From: Hirsutella rhossiliensis
Lineage: Eukaryota > Ascomycota > Sordariomycetes > Hypocreales > Ophiocordycipitaceae
Length of the DNA: 64,000 nucleotides
NCBI RefSeq assembly: GCF_020360975.1
Contig: NW_025408681.1
Span: 248,001-312,000 of the forward strand
Reading direction: 5' to 3'
Positions 1-10,822 of the stretch are shown piece by piece. Made by a program: the position numbers and the translations under genes. Under the pieces are notes generated by a model. The model had not been told where the DNA came from and did not search any database. It saw nothing but the letters and a program-made list of their open reading frames with translations. Every line of letters starts with the position of its first letter. Position 1 is the first letter of the stretch.

Positions 1-235
1 ATCATCTATCCATGTAACGTACCTGGACTGGAGTCCGCGGTCGTTATCCCGGTGAACGACGCATACTTGGAGCCTCCATTGGCGCCAAATGTACGAAGAA
101 AAACGTGAAAGCGTTGAAATAAGGGTCTCTTGTTGACTGTTCGGAAGTGGGTAACAGAAAATGAGCCCAGAAAAGTCATCCTTGAGTAGCAATGCTACCT
201 TCTTGCCGTTGTAGCTTTGGTGCATGCTGAAGAGG

Positions 236-2035
236 TCAATGTAGATCCGCCAGAAAGGCCTTGGAGAAGTTGCCTTGGACGGTCTTCGTGAAACTTGCTT
301 TTCGCTTTTGCGAGGAGCACACCTGACAGTCGATCGTTGCTGGGCCTTTGATCTTGCATCCAGTCGTTGTCTCGACGAGGTGTTCCAATGCAGCGGGGTT
401 CAAGTGACCCAGACGTCGGTGCCAGAGTAGTGCCTCTTTCGGATCAGAAGGCTTGGGATCCTTTGAGGTTACGGCTGCAATAGCAGGCGGGAGGGAAAGG
501 GAAATTGGTGTGAATTCGAGGACGTTTTGTCCGTGCATCGGGGTCGTCCTACATATCTCCCAGCCATTCTTTGACACGACTCCTGTCATAAGAGTCCAAT
601 CGATGCCTGCCTTGCGGAAACGGTCGGCTGATGCAACGTTGGTATGAAAAGACGGGACGTGTAAGGCTTGGTTGAGTTGGAAAGTTCGATTGTAGCTGAC
701 GTTAATGATGACGGTGCCTCGACCAAGGATAGGCAAAAATTCCTTCCCCGAAAGAAGTCTTTCTCCTTCCTCTGCAGATTGGTAGTCAATAAAACGGTGC
801 CGATCCCGAACTACGTGGACATCTGATGCTGAATCAAGTAAAACAGAGTCTCGAAGCGGGTAGACGTATGATGTGGATGCGGCTGCCGGTGGAGGTGAGC
901 TTAAGGTGACTGCAGCAGTTGCTGACGGTTCACCCGTACTCGGAGTGTCATTTTTAGTGCTAGAACCATCCTGTCGGTTCTGACTCTGCCCTCTTGAGTG
1001 TTTGAGCATACGTTCGACTACTCCAACTAGGTGTGGTTTCTTCTCAAGAAGCTCTTTCTTCTTGGCCTCTATATCGGCCCTCGGCTGCCAGTTGGTCGGC
1101 CGAATCGACTCATTGTAGTAGTAGCAGTCAGGGAATCGGTGGTCCTTGCCGCATACACACGTGGGTATCCGATGTGTGGTCGAAGAAGAGGAATCATTGT
1201 TGGAAGAGGATTGAGAGGATCGTTTGGTGTTTGTTTGGCTGGAATGCTCGCCCTGCCAAGTGGCGAACGTGCTTCCGCCCTTTCCACCCTTCTGATCAAA
1301 AGTGAGGGAATGAGCCCTCTCAAAAATGGTACTGATCTCAATGCCGTCTGGAAATCGACCTTGCCAGAGTGGATCGATGCCACGGGCTTCGTCTTCCATT
1401 TTGTTGAGCCAGTAATGAGAAAACGTGGGGTTTACTCCCGAAACTGCCTTAAGGAACAGCCGAGTCGGTTTGAGGCCTTGGGCGTCGGGGATACCGAGCT
1501 GTTGGGCTTCGGTGAGGACTTGGTGCCACTTTGTGACCCAATCCGAAATCTTTGTCCTGTCGGGCGACTTCAACGTGGAATGAAATCGGTCAAGGACGTC
1601 TTGTTCTTGTGCCCAGCTGGTAGGCTGAATCCTCTGCTTGAGGACCCTAAGTTCCTTTGCAACGTCATGTTCGTAGGCAATGGTGTTGTAATAGTTCCCA
1701 CAGGTCTTGACGATGTGTTCCTGTAGGCTTGCTAGAGCCTTCTGTCGTGCCTTAAAGATCGAGTACTCATGACGGTAATGGGAAGTCAGAAGCTCAAAAG
1801 TTTTGATCTTGTCAGGATTGAGGGTTATGGGTGTTGCCTCATCCTGCAGATCTGATGGTTCCGGTCTCCGTGGTTCCCGTGGAGCCGGGTTGAGGGGTCG
1901 ACTTGGGTCGACAAAGTCCCAGATTCCGTGCGCAATGGCGAATTTTTGAATAACGCTTATCCACTGTTTCCAGTCTGACGGGCCGTTAAGCTTGACCCGG
2001 GACGAATCGATGGACGCTTCCTTGTGTGACTCCAT
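236..2035 (-). pseudogene. copia gag-pol, N-terminal 599 residues, frameshifted
   Basis: The protein starts with a copia-type gag domain (roughly residues 1-280), then a low-complexity Ser/Thr stretch, then an aspartic-protease-like segment near residue 400. That segment reads LLDSASDVHVV where active copia proteases have DSG, so the catalytic Gly is replaced by Ala. A pre-integrase domain follows with WHRRLGHLNPAALEHL (near 538) and a C-x2-C pair (CQVC). The frame stops at 236-238 just as the integrase begins; the integrase continues in a neighbouring frame, so this is a broken polyprotein. Antisense frames inside it are shadows. Assignment to copia is firm; inability to produce integrase from this copy is inferred from the frameshift. 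Confidence 0.85.
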
Positions 2036-2054
2036 CCTGAGTGCTGATGGTAGT

Positions 2055-2133
2055 CGATAGACTGAGCTTGTACGTCTTCGTGGACGTAGATCTCGATAGA
2101 CTGAGCTTGTACACCTTCAAGGGCGTAGATCTC
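2055..2133. repeat. two tandem copies of a 39-bp unit in the copia leader
   Basis: The unit starts cgatagactgagcttgtac and ends in gtagatct; copies begin at 2055 and 2094 and differ at several positions. It lies between the primer-binding site and the gag start, in the presumed 5' untranslated leader. Confidence 0.8.
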
Positions 2134-2214
2134 AAAAACTGGCGCTGTCGCTCTTCGTGGAGACGATTTGTGCCAAAGCGTAGGTGCAAGAAAATCCGAT
2201 GGCGCAACTAAGGG

Positions 2215-2230
2215 CCAACCGGGCTCATAA
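2215..2230 (-). promoter_or_regulatory. copia primer-binding site (half initiator-tRNA type)
   Basis: The minus strand reads TTATGAGCCCGGTTGG. TTATGAGCCC is complementary to the GGGCUCAUAA arm of eukaryotic initiator tRNA-Met, the internal priming site used by copia elements. The same core occurs at 17932-17942 beside the second copia fragment. Confidence 0.65.
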
Positions 2231-2408
2231 CTCTCGCAGGGATAAAAAATGGAAGGTAAGAGTCAATCTTGTTCATTGTCGTCTATCTAAAATGAATGTG
2301 AGAAGTTCTGTCTTCTTATAGTCCTGAGGGAATATGACTGCCTTGCGGTGGCGAATTGCCACTTGCCACCCAGGATGCTTTTGTAATGTTATCTAGAAAG
2401 TTCGATGA

Positions 2409-3501
2409 CATCGCTTATCAACCGCCCATTTCATTATACGCATCCTGAATGCGACACCTGGCATCATATTTAAGGGCAAAGATCTCCAGGCACAGTGGTT
2501 TAAGGACGAGTTTCGAGAATTTGCGGACTGGAACTACATAACTTCACCAAATGGATGGACGGACAACCACATTGCCGTCGAATGGCTTGAGGAAGTCTAT
2601 TTGCCTCGGACGCGACCTGACGACGACTCTGAGGCCAGGCTTATCATTCTGGATGGACATGGGAGTCATGCAACGGTTCGTACTTTGTTTTTACGGCGAT
2701 GAGGCCCTGCTGATTTGACGACAGAATAAGTGGATGGCTACGTGCTTTCTGAACAATGTCTACTGTTGTTATCTTCCATCTCACTGTTCTCATGGCCTCC
2801 AGCCATTCGACAACGGTGTTTTCAATGCTATAAAGGCAGCCTACCGGAAGGAGCTTGACAGACTGGCTTCTTTGACGGATTCCACGCCTGTTGACAAGGT
2901 CAATTTTATACGTGCGTATGCCACGGCACGTCAAACGGGAATGACAACAAGAAACATCTTGTCCGGTTGGAGAACCACTGGAAATTGGCCAATCTCGCGT
3001 TCCAAGGCGTTGGGGCATCCTGAGATCGAAGGAGACAAAGTTACGGCATCCCCGGAACATAGGCCGTTTTTGGACTCTGACGACACCCCGAAATCTAGCC
3101 GCCATATTCGTGATCTTGGCAAGAACAGAACACCTACGATTCGGAGGCGATATGCCAAGATAGCGAAAGGCTGGGAAACTCAAGAACAGACACTAGCAGA
3201 ACATGGTAGTAAAATTGCTAGGCTGGAGGAGGAAGTGGACAGGCTGAAGAGAGGAAGAAAGAGAAGAGCGATCCCTAACCCAAATAGACGCTTCATGCGT
3301 CTCGCCGAAGCTTTGGCGGCCGGTGAGGCTATCCCCGAAATTGGGAGTCCAAAGAAAGCTGTTGTGGTGGATTGCGACTGGTTAGAGGAGGTGGTGGAGT
3401 CGGAGACGGAGACAGCTTCGGTGATTGAGGTCAACGTATCTGGGCCTCCGCAGCGCACCACGCGACAGGGTCGCGTCATAAAAAGACCAAGAACCAATTA
3501 G
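2409..3501 (+). pseudogene. pogo/Tc1-mariner family DDE transposase, C-terminal part with one intron
   Basis: The open part starts after a stop at about 2406-2408 and carries DDE_1 motifs: PGIIFKGKDLQAQWF, the second catalytic Asp in ILDGHGSHAT (2646-2675), and HCSHGLQPFDN after the intron. An intron of 49 bp at 2676-2724 (GTTCGT...GACAG) joins the two parts in phase 0, which removes two stops. The C-terminal tail (to 3501) has a basic coiled segment and a DNA-binding-like KRPRTN end. The N-terminal helix-turn-helix and first catalytic Asp are missing, so this is a 5'-truncated copy. No clean terminal inverted repeats were found around it. Confidence 0.8.
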
Positions 3502-3639
3502 TGTGTTCAATTCTCATTCAAATGATGTATCTTTTATATTTATATGTCCATAGTTCGCCGAAATATGAGCAGTTCAAAAATCAGTTTTTTTTGGTGAGGT
3601 TTGTCTCATTTGGCGGAGCATAAGGGGGGGGGGGGTAAG

Positions 3640-3868
3640 CATGGTAGTGGATTGCGACTCGGAGGAGGTGGAGTCGGAGACGGAGACAGCTCTAGGGATT
3701 AAGGTTAAGGTATCTAAGCCTCCCTAGCGCACCACGCGACTAGGTCGCGTTATAAAAAGACCAAGAACTAATTAGTGCGTTTAATTCTCTTCCTAATAAT
3801 ATAGCTTTTGTATTTTTATCTCGTTAGTTTGCTAAAATATAAGCTGTTTAAAAATTAGAATTTTAGTG
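3640..3868 (+). repeat. degraded duplicate of the transposase tail, with RIP-type changes
   Basis: This segment repeats 3364-3600 directly downstream. The differences are largely CpA to TpA or TpG to TpA: ttcaaaaatcag becomes tttaaaaattag, atatgagc becomes atataagc, gaaccaatta becomes gaactaatta, and cgtcataaa becomes cgttataaa. That bias is the signature of repeat-induced point mutation. The upstream copy is less altered. Both copies are followed by gtgaggtttgt, and a ttggcggagca...gggggg motif recurs at about 3610 and 4074. Confidence 0.75.
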
Positions 3869-3879
3869 AGGTTTGTGTG

Positions 3880-4060
3880 GGAATGGTAGCAATGCATTGC
3901 ACCTAGCTAGCAAGCTTACGTACACAGTCACGTGTACGGCTGAGGCCACAAAGCTAGCATCGTGGCCTCCTCCCCCTTTTCGATAGACAATCCTCATAGC
4001 ATAATACGACACACCGGTTGAACGACGTTCCCAGTTTGTCTCATGCTCGAGACCTGCCAA
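3880..4060 (+). mobile_element. gypsy LTR remnant, related to the LTR at 60809-61123
   Basis: The stretch from tcacgtgtacggctgagg through cctcctccccctttt to gcataatacgac matches, with many changes, about 60970-61075 in the LTR of the gypsy element at the window's right end. It has no coding content and its ends are not defined. It may be a solo or decayed LTR. Confidence 0.5.
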
Positions 4061-4688
4061 CAGTTTGTCTTATTTGGCGGAGCAAAAGGGGGGGGTGAGC
4101 AAAAGGGGGGGTAAGGATGGTACTGACATCCTGTACCCACGTCTCAGTAGCGGATATTTGAGTCAAGAAAAAAATTCTTTTAATCGTATACGAGCTGGGA
4201 TTGCGAGCAAGCTTGATTAATCAATCCCCAAGGGATTGTGGGTACTTAATGCATGGCTTTATAGGCTTGCCTGACTCCAATGCTCAGTTCAGACCTTAAT
4301 AAAGTAAGGGCCGGCGTGAATTTCAACTCACGTTGCGAAACAAACTGGCTCAAAAGTAATCACGGTCAGGGTTGCCGAGCTGACTGCCCCACAGCGACAG
4401 GGACTCAAGATTAACGTAATGCATACATCCCCTCCCGAGGCCCCATTTGGCAGGTTGCAGCGCAGTCTATGACTGGGGCTGTGGCAGTGCTCAAGCACAA
4501 GGTTCTTTTGGCATCGCTTGAACACTAACTTTGAGATGTTGTATAAGAAGCACCTCTGAGCTCAATGAAGAATGAAGGTAAATAGTCATCTGTCCAGTGC
4601 ACTACGTTCAATCTGACAACACGTTCGTTTTCGTTTCCGTCCCTACTCTCGCTTACAATTATACGTCATTTTTCTCACAAGATTAGCC
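4061..4688. other. non-coding stretch upstream of the secreted-protein gene
   Basis: No gene was recognised. It holds two short G-runs (about 4083-4110), an inverted pair gtacccac/gtgggtac (about 4133-4140 and 4238-4245), and a TATA-like gtataag near 4540, about 145 bp before the start codon at 4689. The last part is pyrimidine-rich, as in many fungal 5' leaders. Promoter function is inferred. Confidence 0.4.
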
Positions 4689-5526
4689 ATGCATCTCTCT
4701 ACCGGATTTATTTTCCTCCTTGCTGCCGACCTCGGGTTGGCCTATACCTGCTCGGAGATTCTTCGCGGTGATGCGCCAGAGGCGGACCAATGGCAAGTAA
4801 AGGTAAGTTTAAGGAAACAAGGTTCTTCTCGATGGTCAGTCGTTATTAATCAAATCTACAATATTAGGCTTGCGCTAAGGTAAGAATATACTCTACTAAT
4901 AATCACCCGCCTAGTTGAGAGGTACGCCCTAACGCTTTACCAAGGCAACCGATTGTGCGGGCAGTCAAGACGCAACGGCTTGCTGCGGAAGATGGAATAA
5001 TGGGCCGACAGAGGTACGTCTACCCAACATAAAGTCAAGAAGAAAATGTTATGCTTACTGCCTAAATAGAAGAGAAAGAAGCAGTATGCGGTGAAGGCGT
5101 GCCAGGAGGCGCTGGACCACTACCAATGTGTTGGTCCCTTTAAACAGGCTCTAGACACGAACAACTTCGAGGATTCAAGCGAAAAGTCTGATGAGCAGTG
5201 GAAAGGAATTGTGAGTCCACCATACAATACATGTTGAGTTTTGCTGGCGCATGCTAATGGTATCTGCTTAAAAAGGGTTGTCGCGATGTAAGTAATGCCT
5301 GGTACAAGCATGCATTGTGTGGATTCCAGGGCACTAATGAGTAACCACAAGGCCGCACGCTTTGTTGGAGACTGGGGACGCAAGGACAGGTGCAATGAAG
5401 GAGCCGAGAAGAAGAAGGTGCCTGTAAGTGCTAGCTCTTAAAGCCTGAGTATACTCTGATAGATGCTGACTTGATATACAGGCGGAGCATGCCGAGGCAT
5501 ACCTTTCGAAATGTCGAGGATTCTAA
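4689..5526 (+). CDS. small secreted cysteine-rich protein, seven exons (candidate effector)
   Basis: Exons 4689-4802, 4868-4879, 4945-5013, 5070-5210, 5276-5287, 5352-5423 and 5482-5526 join into a 154-residue protein. All six introns are 56-65 bp, begin with GT[AG], end with AG and are phase 0; most contain a CTAA[CT] or CTGAC-like branch site. Exons 2 and 5 are only 12 nt (ACAK and GCRD). The first 20 residues form a signal peptide with hydrophobic core FIFLLAADLGLA. Ten cysteines lie at 21, 40, 46, 55, 56, 76, 85, 114, 130 and 151, including a CC pair; no membrane segment follows. Size, secretion signal, cysteine content and a transposon-rich setting fit a fungal effector, but the family is not recognised. 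An alternative intron 2 end at 4914 would break the frame, so 4944 was preferred. Splicing is predicted, not observed. Confidence 0.75.
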
Positions 5527-5982
5527 ATAGTGGCATTGGCACGCGCGGACTGCAGTCAAGGACTGAATGATTTCTCTGGCTACAGAAGGACGTGGCAGGT
5601 GTCACGCGCTGTGCCCGGCTTGGTGGACCAGGTTGTACCGGGTCCGCCGGGTCATGCCCGGGCCCCGCTCCACGGAGCCGGATGCTGCGAGAGCATTCTG
5701 CAATGAGCGATATGAGCTCGCCCTCGAGGCTTCGCCCCGAACTCTGCTTCTGCAATCTTTAGTTCTAGATAACACCGCTATCAGATTCGCGAACTTGTAC
5801 AGGGTGTTTATGCCAAATTTCTCGGTGATAGCGGAACTGCAAACTAACGAGGAAGGACGCGCTATGCAGTTAAGATGGATTGTGCAAAGAAGCCTTCGGG
5901 AAGCTCAAGGACCTGCTGATTACAGTCCGATCCTTTACTCCATATTCCCTACAGGGCTCCGAATAGTGCAGACCGTTAAGTG
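5527..5982. other. stretch without a recognised gene
   Basis: A frame open from 5567 to 6052 exists, but its product resembles no family and runs into the foldback element at 5983, so it was not called. A (gggtcc/gcccgg)-rich segment lies near 5637-5665. Confidence 0.4.
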
Positions 5983-6069
5983 GACTAATAGTGCGGTTCG
6001 ACTATCGCGGATCAAACCGGACCGTCGGTTCGGTTCGGAGACGTCGAACTGACGGTTACACTATTAGTC
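5983..6069. repeat. short foldback element with 11-bp perfect inverted ends
   Basis: GACTAATAGTG at 5983-5993 is exactly inverted as CACTATTAGTC at 6059-6069, and the arms partly extend inward (ggttcgac against gtcgaactgacgg). The interior is rich in cggttcgg motifs like those at ends of some hAT elements. It sits just before the hAT fragment and may be its 5' end or a tiny MITE. Confidence 0.6.
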
Positions 6070-6118
6070 TACATTTAATAGTAGGGGTCCCGCGGACAGC
6101 AACGATACTTGCCTGTAA

Positions 6119-7309
6119 ACGCTTGCTCAATGGTTCCCAATGGACGTTGGCCGACGTCGGCTGTGCTGTATAGGCCATATTATCAACCTGGTCGTGCAGG
6201 CCGTCATCTTCGGCTCAAACGTTGGCAGATTCGAGGCGGAGCGTCGTGGCGCGACGGATGAATTTAGTTTCGAAATTTGGGCCAAGAAAGGGGCCATCGG
6301 CAGACTCCATAACCTTGCTACCTACATCCGCCGGACGGACCAGCGAAGGTAAGCGCTCCGGCGCTTGCAGACCGAGCTCGCAGGGGACGATGCTATATTT
6401 ACATTGGAGATTGTTGTTGATGGCAGGACACGCTGGAACTCCATTTACATGATGATAAACCGAGGTTTGCCGGTCTGTCCCTGTCCATACAGTTAGTCCT
6501 TTGGCTGACCCATATCGGACTATCCAGCGCTCGAGCTGCGCAACGCCATTGAACTGTATCAATCTCGCTGGCAAAAGCCAAAGAATGATCCCGTCCATCG
6601 TGACCTAACGAAAAACTTCCTCGGCGCTGCGGACTGGGCGGAACTGGAGTGCTTCCACAACTTCCTGAAGCCGTTTTACGTCCTTGCAAAGACAATGGAG
6701 GGTAACGCCAACAATGCTAGCGCAGAGGGCGGGCACGGCGCGGTGTGGGAGACCCTCAAGACAATGGACTATCTATTTGTCAAGTTCAAGCAGGCGGCGG
6801 AGGAAACTCGATTCGAGGAGCCCTCCCGTTTTAAGTCGGGCATTGACTGCGGGTGGAGGAAGCTTGAGGACTACTACGTCAAAACAGACCATGCTCCTGT
6901 GTACCGAGCCGCTCTAGCACTCCATCCATCATATGGGTACGACTACTTCGAGCGGCATTGGAAAAGTGCGAGGAATAGGCCGCAATGGTATAGCGACATG
7001 CAGTCCGCTGTGGGTAGCCTATTCGACGAATACGCACGACAGGCCGAAGTCGAAACTCAAGCTCAAGCGGGACTTCTGGAAGGCGATGTTGAGATCGAGG
7101 CTGAGGTCAACGACTACAGTTCCTTTGGGAAGAGGTCGATCCGTTCATTGAATACACAACGAAAGAAGGCCAAGGCAGTGACCGAGCTGGACATATTCCA
7201 GACGCGGCCAATCGCCCAACACCCTGACGCAGACGGTCGCAAGCTTGAAGAGCTTGTCGCCGCGGTTCGAGACCAGATAGGTGTTGGGATTGGTACTGAC
7301 GGTCGTTGA
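6119..7309 (+). pseudogene. hAT transposase fragment with two intact introns, C-terminus lost
   Basis: Three exons join in frame: about 6119-6348, 6427-6464 and 6528-7309, with introns 6349-6426 and 6465-6527 (GT...CAG, the second with a GCTGAC branch site). The product has hAT hallmarks in order: RRLCCIGHIINLVVQA, KGAIGRLHNLATYIRRT, TRWNSIYMMINRALELRNAI, a long helical segment with FLKPFY, and KTMDYLF. Family members normally have an N-terminal BED zinc finger and a C-terminal dimerisation domain with the last acidic catalytic residue; both are absent here. The frame ends at 7309 after an unrelated-looking tail. It is a truncated, probably inactive copy. Confidence 0.75.
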
Positions 7310-8029
7310 ACGGATGCCCGTTGGGCATCATCCCCAATTCGTCGATCTCAAGTAGGAGATAAGCAATCTTTGCAGCTCGTGTTCAAGCTGGTCCCCAGCG
7401 GTCGGCAGAACCTAGGGAGGCGGTGCCGTCTGCTAGGGGCCGGCGTGGGCCGACGTAGGCCGGCGTCATCCAGCGGCAATAGGAGCATCACTGGGCGCGA
7501 GGCGCTTCGAACCCCCTCCAGGCTCCGATAGAGGTCCCACTGAAGTATGCTTCAGGCCAATCATGTCCTAGTCTTTATCTGGTGCGGCAGCCATCTCATC
7601 GAGGCATCCATCCCATGAAGTAGGAGTGCTTTCTGGCTGCAGGGCAGCCAACAGAAGCACATTTTGACTCTAGCGCGGCAACTTACAGAGCGCTGACATT
7701 CGACCGTTGCTGAGTGTGGCAACCATCTTAAGAAGGTGGTGTGAAGCGGTAGAGAGCTCCGGTTACCGGTGCAGTTCCTTGAAGAACAACAACGTCCAAG
7801 TCCTTACATGAGGCAACCATTTCAAGAAGAGGAATGGCACCACAGGAAAAATTTCGACAAGTACTCCCTTGCATCCCGGCTATGACTTGAAAGCCGGTAT
7901 CAGCAAACCAATAAACTCCATGCATAGGCGCAAAATGTGGCTGAGCCACGATCCGCATTTGCAAGGATGCTCCTGCGGACACCACCACGGCACGCGCTAA
8001 TGTATGTGAACCTCCCGTGCATAAATCCT
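7310..8029. other. stretch without a recognised gene
   Basis: It contains a GC-rich direct repeat near 7436-7470 (gccggcgtgggccgacgtaggccggcgt). Several short frames were examined and none shows a domain. It leads into the dispersed repeat at 8030. Confidence 0.35.
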
Positions 8030-8300
8030 GAACCAACAGCAGAATTTGGAGCAACTTGAGACCTCTAAAATGGCATCGAAGCTGGATCATCCGCTGACTT
8101 TACCACATTAACGTCCATGTTTGAGCACATGTACCTGGAAGTAGCGCTTCAGGAGTGAGCTTTCAAAAAGTTGTTATCTGGCGATGCAAGTTTTAGCTCC
8201 TGGTCATTTTCTCAGCAACGGCTCCGAGACCCCTCGTCTCCCACCTTCCTTTCCCCATGCTCTTCTATCCGGCTATGCCTATGTATACTTTGACACTATC
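8030..8300 (+). repeat. dispersed non-coding repeat, copy 1
   Basis: This segment matches 19255-19530 in the same orientation over shared blocks such as gaaccaacagc...atttggagcaac, gcatgtacct..aagtag and gactttgacactatc/cagtaccccgtcactatc, with many substitutions and small gaps. It has no coding potential in common between copies. It may be part of a solo LTR or of a non-autonomous element. Confidence 0.6.
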
Positions 8301-9685
8301 CTGGCCATAATACGTCAATTCATTTTTACCTAAACTCGGAAAGGCAATTTGTTCGTAGGTTTCACGAGTGTTATGTTCCTGGCTACCCACCCTTGTTCCA
8401 TGGAAGAAATGCGCATCGCAACTGTAGACATCGGACCGGGCACTACGAGAAGGGCTATTGCTTGTCCTACTGCTTTTTCGAGAAACATTTGAAGCGCCCT
8501 ACAACAAAGGCTTGAAGAGGCGCTACCTAAGTAAATGGCGTATTGCTCGTCCTGGCGGCATTTCGTGTGACCGTTGTTTTGTCTGCTACGAACTGAGCTC
8601 CACTCCGCCTCTGCCCTCGACCGTGTCGCCGGTGATTGCTCGTGGTCCTCGTGGAAGGACGTGCGAAGAATGTTGAACACTCGGATGACAGGGGTGCCGA
8701 CGCTGACATAGTCGTCTGCGATGACCCCCTCAATGGCGTCGTGCCCGGCGGCTCCACCGATGAAGTCGCCAGGAAGTACAAGAAAACCTATGCTAACCTC
8801 ATCGGCGGGATGGCGTCCCACTACTCGGTCGAGGCCCCCCAGCGCGACAAGGAGAGAAAGAAGGGGACGAGATGGGCTACATGACTCTCCAACGCCTGAC
8901 CAATGAGCAGGCTTTCTAATCATACGCGTATGGTTTGTTTAAACCATATATTGCCCATATATTGTCGACGATGGGAAGGCTCGCCAGCCGCGGCTCGCGC
9001 AAAGAGGCCTTTCGGAACGAAGCAGGCGACAGGAGAAGGGACAGGAGAAGCGAGGTCCAGAGGCGGCGAGAGATAGAGGTATTGTATAGGTGAAATCGAG
9101 ACCGAGTGTCAGAGAGGCGGCCTGGACCGCTGCGGGGAGATTTGCTTTGCAAAGGCGCAAAGGGTGTGACGAGAAGGCAGGTTGAGAAGATAGATGTGGG
9201 TGGGCAATGCAGGTCTGGGCGAGTGGAAGGCTCATGGGATTTACAGGTGCTAGAACTCATAGGTTTCAACTCACTAGGTAAGGAGTATATTGAGGAAGTT
9301 TGGTTGTATGTGTGAAAGGGGGAACAAGAGGAGAAGGAAATGCCCTATTCGAGTCTCTCGCATTCGAGTTTGAGGATGATGAAACTTGTTCCTGGTCATG
9401 TTGTGTTTTTGTGTCAATTGGATCACAGAATATTCTTGGGCGGATGTCGGGCGCGGCCCGGTCGGGACGAGATCGATGTGAGAGGTGTGATAGAGTCGGA
9501 GACGGATGCGTCTAGGTAATTCACTGGCTTGATGTCCGTCTCTGACTCTTCGGGATCCTCCTGAGAAAGAAAAGATTTGGCAGAGCCATGACCGTCGCCG
9601 CTCGCAATTATGGTGGAAGTTTCCGGAGAAAGTCGCCGTCTCTTGGTTGGGGTCTGGTCGGAGTCGGGCAATGACGGGCTTGATG
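8301..9685. other. stretch without a recognised gene; contains a Helitron-tail-like motif
   Basis: Around 8992-9035 lies gctcgcgcaaagagg followed by ctttcggaacga, which matches the end of the Helitron tail at 20806-20840 (gctcgcgcaaagagcc, then ttgaggaacga). This suggests a Helitron boundary in or near 8940-9420. Frames at 8330-8923 and 9423-9685 show no family. The latter is read through from the Helitron gene on the minus strand in another frame. Confidence 0.4.
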
Positions 9686-10822
9686 TTATTGTAACGGGAT
9701 CGACCGACCTAGATGCAGGCGGTATGGAGGGGACGCGGCCTGGGGCGGCCCTGGTTTTTTTTTGGGAGAGGTGAACTTGGCCAACGCATCGGTATAGTCG
9801 GAGGGATTTCCGACCGAGCGCTTGGGTGTCGTCGGCAGCAGTTGTGTTGCAGAAGAAGCTTGGTTGGACATGGCCCTGTCGAGGAAGGTCCACGTATCGG
9901 GGACGACGAAGAAGATATAGTCTTGCTCGAAGGCCGGGGCATGCGCCATGATGCGGTGATCCAGTAAGCCGGCGATTTTGCCCATGCAGGTAAGGAGAGC
10001 GTTCGGCTGGAACTGGCCATCGGGCCTCTCGGTCATCCTCTTGCATAGGGAGGTCCAAGGATTAGCGTGAATGGGGAAGATGACGAAAACTTGGAAGGGA
10101 TGAAAGCCCTTACAGGGTGTTTTGCCGGGAATCCCGGGACAAATGAAGGTCGAGGGCTGGACGAAGCCGCAACACCTCAGCTGAGTGTCGCCAAGGGCCG
10201 CGGCCGAGTTTCTACGTAGAAGGTCGCGGCCGGAACCGATGACTGGTCTCGTGAAGGAGACAATGGGTTGCATCGTTGGGAAGGCATCCGCCGAGCCGAG
10301 GGTGCGAGGGACGACTCTGCGGCAATCGTCAGGGAGGGTAGTGGCGACGGAGAGGTTGGGGGCATAGACCTACGGCTGGTAGCTGTGATCGCGGACAATG
10401 AGCGCGGGGATGGTGTATTCTGTGATGTTGTCATCGTCCGACTCCAAGCCATCACGTCGCTCGATTTCCCACGTCCGGGCAAAGGGATGAACACGACCGA
10501 CCATAAAAAACCATTGCTCGGTCCATTCAGAGGGGATTATCTGTTGGTTGTATATGGAAATATTAAGGCTGAAGAAGATGCAGGTCGATGGATCGTCAGT
10601 ATTTGACCGGATTGCCGCATACTCTGGAGTCGACAGCCACGAGGGTGTTGGAAGGAAGACCCTCGCTAGGGTTTCTGCGTTGAGCCCGTTGACACGATGC
10701 TCATTCTGGTAGGCGAACCTAGACGGGCAGCCGGGCTGGACAAAGGCCATCATGGACATGTCGGCGCCAGCATTTTTCTGGCTGTCAAGAGGTTGCCGTG
10801 GGGACTGGGGAGGACGAGGCAT
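9686..10822 (-). CDS. unrecognised Helitron-borne gene, two exons, intact copy
   Basis: Exon 1 is 10822-10374 and exon 2 is 10316-9686, joined by a 57-bp intron (10317-10373, GTAGGT...CCGCAG) in phase 2, giving about 359 residues. Exon 1 has PLDSQKNAGADMSMM, GLNAETLARVFLP and RDHSYQP; exon 2 has LRCCGFVQPSTF, KGFHPFQVFVIFPIHANP and FFVVPDTWTFLDRAM. A second, damaged copy sits at 22034-23405 with the intron at the same position, and both copies lie divergently upstream of a Helitron Rep gene. That shared placement argues it belongs to the Helitron. No signal peptide, membrane segment or known fold is evident; the function is unknown. The C-terminal tail is Pro/Ser-rich and less conserved. Confidence 0.65.

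Larger units (their letters stand above)
1..2240 (-). mobile_element. Ty1/copia LTR retrotransposon, 5' part, truncated by the window edge
   Basis: Read on the minus strand, this stretch runs from a primer-binding site near 2215-2230 through gag, protease and the pre-integrase zinc region into the start of the integrase, which continues off the window. From about 255 down to 1 the integrase core continues in another frame and shows a KDDFSG motif typical of the first catalytic Asp region. The single frame change lies in the AAA run at 254-256, so one extra base appears to have broken gag-pol. The flanking LTR was not delimited; 2231-2400 may hold part of it. Confidence 0.8.

Noticed and set aside
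1031..1726. 231-residue plus-strand frame antisense to copia gag
   Set aside because: It overlaps the well-supported gag on the other strand and has no domain.
5567..6052. 161-residue plus-strand frame before the hAT fragment
   Set aside because: It runs into the foldback element and has no domain.
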